Positions 16,291 through 17,606 of a stretch of DNA of 17,606 nucleotides are shown here, one piece after another (position 1 is the first letter of the stretch; each line of letters opens with the position of its first letter). Below the pieces are notes generated by a model that worked only from the letters and a program-made list of their open reading frames with translations, was not told the DNA's origin and made no database searches. This DNA is from BRH-c25 sp035417425. GTDB lineage: Bacteria; Bacillota; Clostridia; Lutisporales; Lutisporaceae. The DNA lies in the NCBI GenBank assembly GCA_035417425.1, contig DAOLPD010000051.1, positions 1 through 17,606 of the forward strand, in the 5' to 3' direction. The translations under genes and the position numbers were made by a program.

Positions 16291-16319
16291 ATGATAGCAT
16301 ACATATGCTTAAAAATCAA
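16291..16319 (-). promoter_or_regulatory. Promoter of tRNA-Leu
   Basis: On the minus strand TTGATT (plus 16314-16319), a 17-base spacer and TATCAT (16291-16296), preceded by TGC as an extended -10. It lies 16 bases before the tRNA 5' end. A short palindrome AGCATA-CATATGCT sits in the spacer. Confidence 0.65.
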
Positions 16320-16395
16320 TACAAATATTTGCCTTTGCATGCTTCATGGAGTGCAAAATCAACATTAAGTTTTTATTTTAAAATAATAAATATTA

Positions 16396-16404
16396 TGATA
16401 TAAT
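16396..16404 (+). promoter_or_regulatory. Extended -10 promoter of the YdjM-like gene
   Basis: TGATATAAT is a perfect extended -10 (TGn plus TATAAT at 16399-16404). The -35 region is only T-rich, which extended -10 promoters tolerate. The start would be near 16411, leaving a leader of about 50 bases with a ribosome binding site, AGGGGGAC. Confidence 0.5.
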
Positions 16405-16462
16405 AAACCCTGTGATTTTTATTTATGTATACTTATCAATGTATTTAGGGGGACAATTATAA

Positions 16463-17404
16463 ATGGATCCAGTAACCCACGCAGCAGTAGGACTTTCTAT
16501 CGCACTAATGTCCGGAGAACCTCTGGCAGCTTCAAATCCTGCAATAATAGCTTGTGTAGCGGGTGCAATCATTCCTGACGGTGATATAATAATGCAGCTT
16601 AAAGGCGATTATTCATATTTGAAAAACCATAGAGGGATGTCCCATTCCATACCAATGATGTTTGTTTATTCAGGCATAATAACCGGATTATTGTTGATGG
16701 TTTTCAACGGCATAGCCTTTTGGAATATTTTTCCTCTTGCTTTGCTGGGCTGTTTTTCCCATATTGCCCTGGATGTCACAAATTCATACGGTGCACAGGT
16801 ATTATGGCCTTTGAGCAGGAGACATATAACTTTTGATCTGCTGTTGGTATACGACCCTATTCTTATCATATTGTGTTTGATTAATATTCTGCCCTATACT
16901 AGGGGTATGATTCCGCCATATATGACAGTATTTATTTTTGCCTGCTATTTAATTCTTCGCCGCATTATGAAAAAGCTGGCACAGGATATTGCTTATCAGA
17001 ACCTCAGCTATAAATACAAGAGCGAGTATTTCAGGATAATGCCTTCTATGATAGGACTTATAAAATGGCATTTTGTATTGTATACCGGAAGAAGAAAGAT
17101 AATCGGGGAAGTTAATATATTTCCCAGAAGGTTCAGGATAATAGACATTAAGAAAAACATCGATACAGAATTATATAAAATTGCAATGGACACTCCTATA
17201 GCCATGTTTTTTGAAAAGTTTACCCCAATATTCCACGTTGAATGTGAAAAGACGGAAGACAATTATGAATTTGAATTTATAGACCTCAGATACTACATTT
17301 CAAAAGATTTCCTGCATCATGCCACTGCTGTAATCAACAGGGATCTTGAAGTGGTGACATCTTTGTTTCATCCTTATAGAAAGACCAGAAATGTAGAAGT
17401 GTAG
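16463..17404 (+). CDS. YdjM-like membrane-bound metal-dependent hydrolase (DUF457)
   Basis: 313 residues. The start follows TAGGGGGAC with good spacing. The opening MDPVTHAAVGLSIAL, the D of IIPDGD near residue 39, HRGMSHS near 55-61 and SHIALDVTNSYGAQVLWPLS near 98-117 are the conserved His/Asp motifs of the YdjM/LexA-binding membrane hydrolase family (PF04307). They presumably bind metal. Four or five hydrophobic helices fill the first 190 residues, with the motifs near the membrane face. The C-terminal 120 residues are soluble, charged and not part of the core family. B. subtilis and E. coli relatives are poorly understood, with no proven substrate. The gene is AT-rich, monocistronic and followed by a terminator. 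Confidence 0.88.
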   Translation: MDPVTHAAVGLSIALMSGEPLAASNPAIIACVAGAIIPDGDIIMQLKGDYSYLKNHRGMSHSIPMMFVYSGIITGLLLMVFNGIAFWNIFPLALLGCFSHIALDVTNSYGAQVLWPLSRRHITFDLLLVYDPILIILCLINILPYTRGMIPPYMTVFIFACYLILRRIMKKLAQDIAYQNLSYKYKSEYFRIMPSMIGLIKWHFVLYTGRRKIIGEVNIFPRRFRIIDIKKNIDTELYKIAMDTPIAMFFEKFTPIFHVECEKTEDNYEFEFIDLRYYISKDFLHHATAVINRDLEVVTSLFHPYRKTRNVEV

Positions 17405-17419
17405 ATATACAGCATTTAT

Positions 17420-17453
17420 GCCTGAAGAAGTCAATGACTTCTTCAGGCTTTTT
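17420..17453 (+). terminator. Rho-independent terminator after the YdjM-like gene
   Basis: GCCTGAAGAAGTC (17420-17432), loop AAT, GACTTCTTCAGGC (17436-17448), then five T. The 13-bp stem is perfect. Confidence 0.9.
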
Positions 17454-17499
17454 AATTTAGCGCATAAGAATAATGCGACGCAGTTATTAGATTGTAGTC

Positions 17500-17606
17500 G
17501 TACTCCATGAGCACTAGCCTTGTATATCAGCGAGCACTTATTGGCTTTGGGCAACAGAATCGAGTGAAGATATGCAGTAAAATCCGTGGGATTTACGTGA
17601 GGTAAA
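17500..17606 (+). ncRNA. Possible start of a structured RNA, cut by the window end
   Basis: No ORF here looks real. GAGCACT occurs twice (17511-17517 and 17532-17538), and GTAAAATCC-GTG-GGATTTAC (17577-17596) folds into an 8-bp hairpin with one bulged A, followed by GTGAGGTAAA. The sequence is GC-richer and more structured than ordinary spacer and has the feel of a conserved RNA leader or small RNA. I cannot name a family, and the strand is not certain. Confidence 0.2.

Noticed and set aside
17300..17554. 84-residue minus-strand ORF
   Set aside because: It crosses the terminator and the end of the YdjM-like gene, with no ribosome binding site.

Overview
The window looks like chromosomal DNA of an anaerobic, low-GC Firmicute of the class Clostridia. 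This rests on strong AGGAGG-type ribosome binding sites, AT-rich flanks, SLH-domain surface proteins, an MFS-LuxR type regulator, a copper-amine-oxidase-N-like secreted protein and a MalT-like ATPase fused to a SARP-type DNA-binding end. The genus cannot be fixed from the sequence alone.

Left part (1-2704). A leader with a REP-like palindrome and a small perfect inverted repeat precedes a 203-residue unrecognised soluble protein. An unlisted 56-residue hydrophobic protein follows with its start one base after the stop codon. Next come a 42-codon ORF that may be a gene remnant and a CNNM/CorC-family membrane protein with its own promoter and terminator.

Middle-left (2740-5810). A membrane-embedded LuxR-type regulator is interrupted by two opposite one-base frameshifts, both in runs of G, so that correcting both restores one 452-residue protein. 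Downstream is a secreted protein with a C-terminal copper-amine-oxidase-N-like domain. A bidirectional terminator separates it from the convergent next gene.

Core (5815-16041). This stretch is visibly richer in GC. It holds two very large SLH-anchored surface proteins on either side of a 1077-residue STAND-ATPase/SARP regulator. One surface protein carries a CBM96/DNRLRE-like module, Ig-like segments and a papain-like Cys-His-Asp region. The other has duplicated beta-helix-like regions and two FN3-like modules. Each surface gene has, upstream, a closely matching pair of 9-bp direct repeats with 11-bp period. In both cases the repeat ends exactly 8 bp before a CATnnT -10-like hexamer that has no good -35. 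That is the known layout of SARP operators. I infer that the regulator activates both surface genes as one module.

Right part (16146-17606). A bidirectional terminator, a tRNA-Leu(CAA) on the minus strand with a clear promoter, a YdjM-like membrane-bound metal-dependent hydrolase with its terminator, and about 150 bases of non-coding sequence with hairpin potential that runs off the window end.
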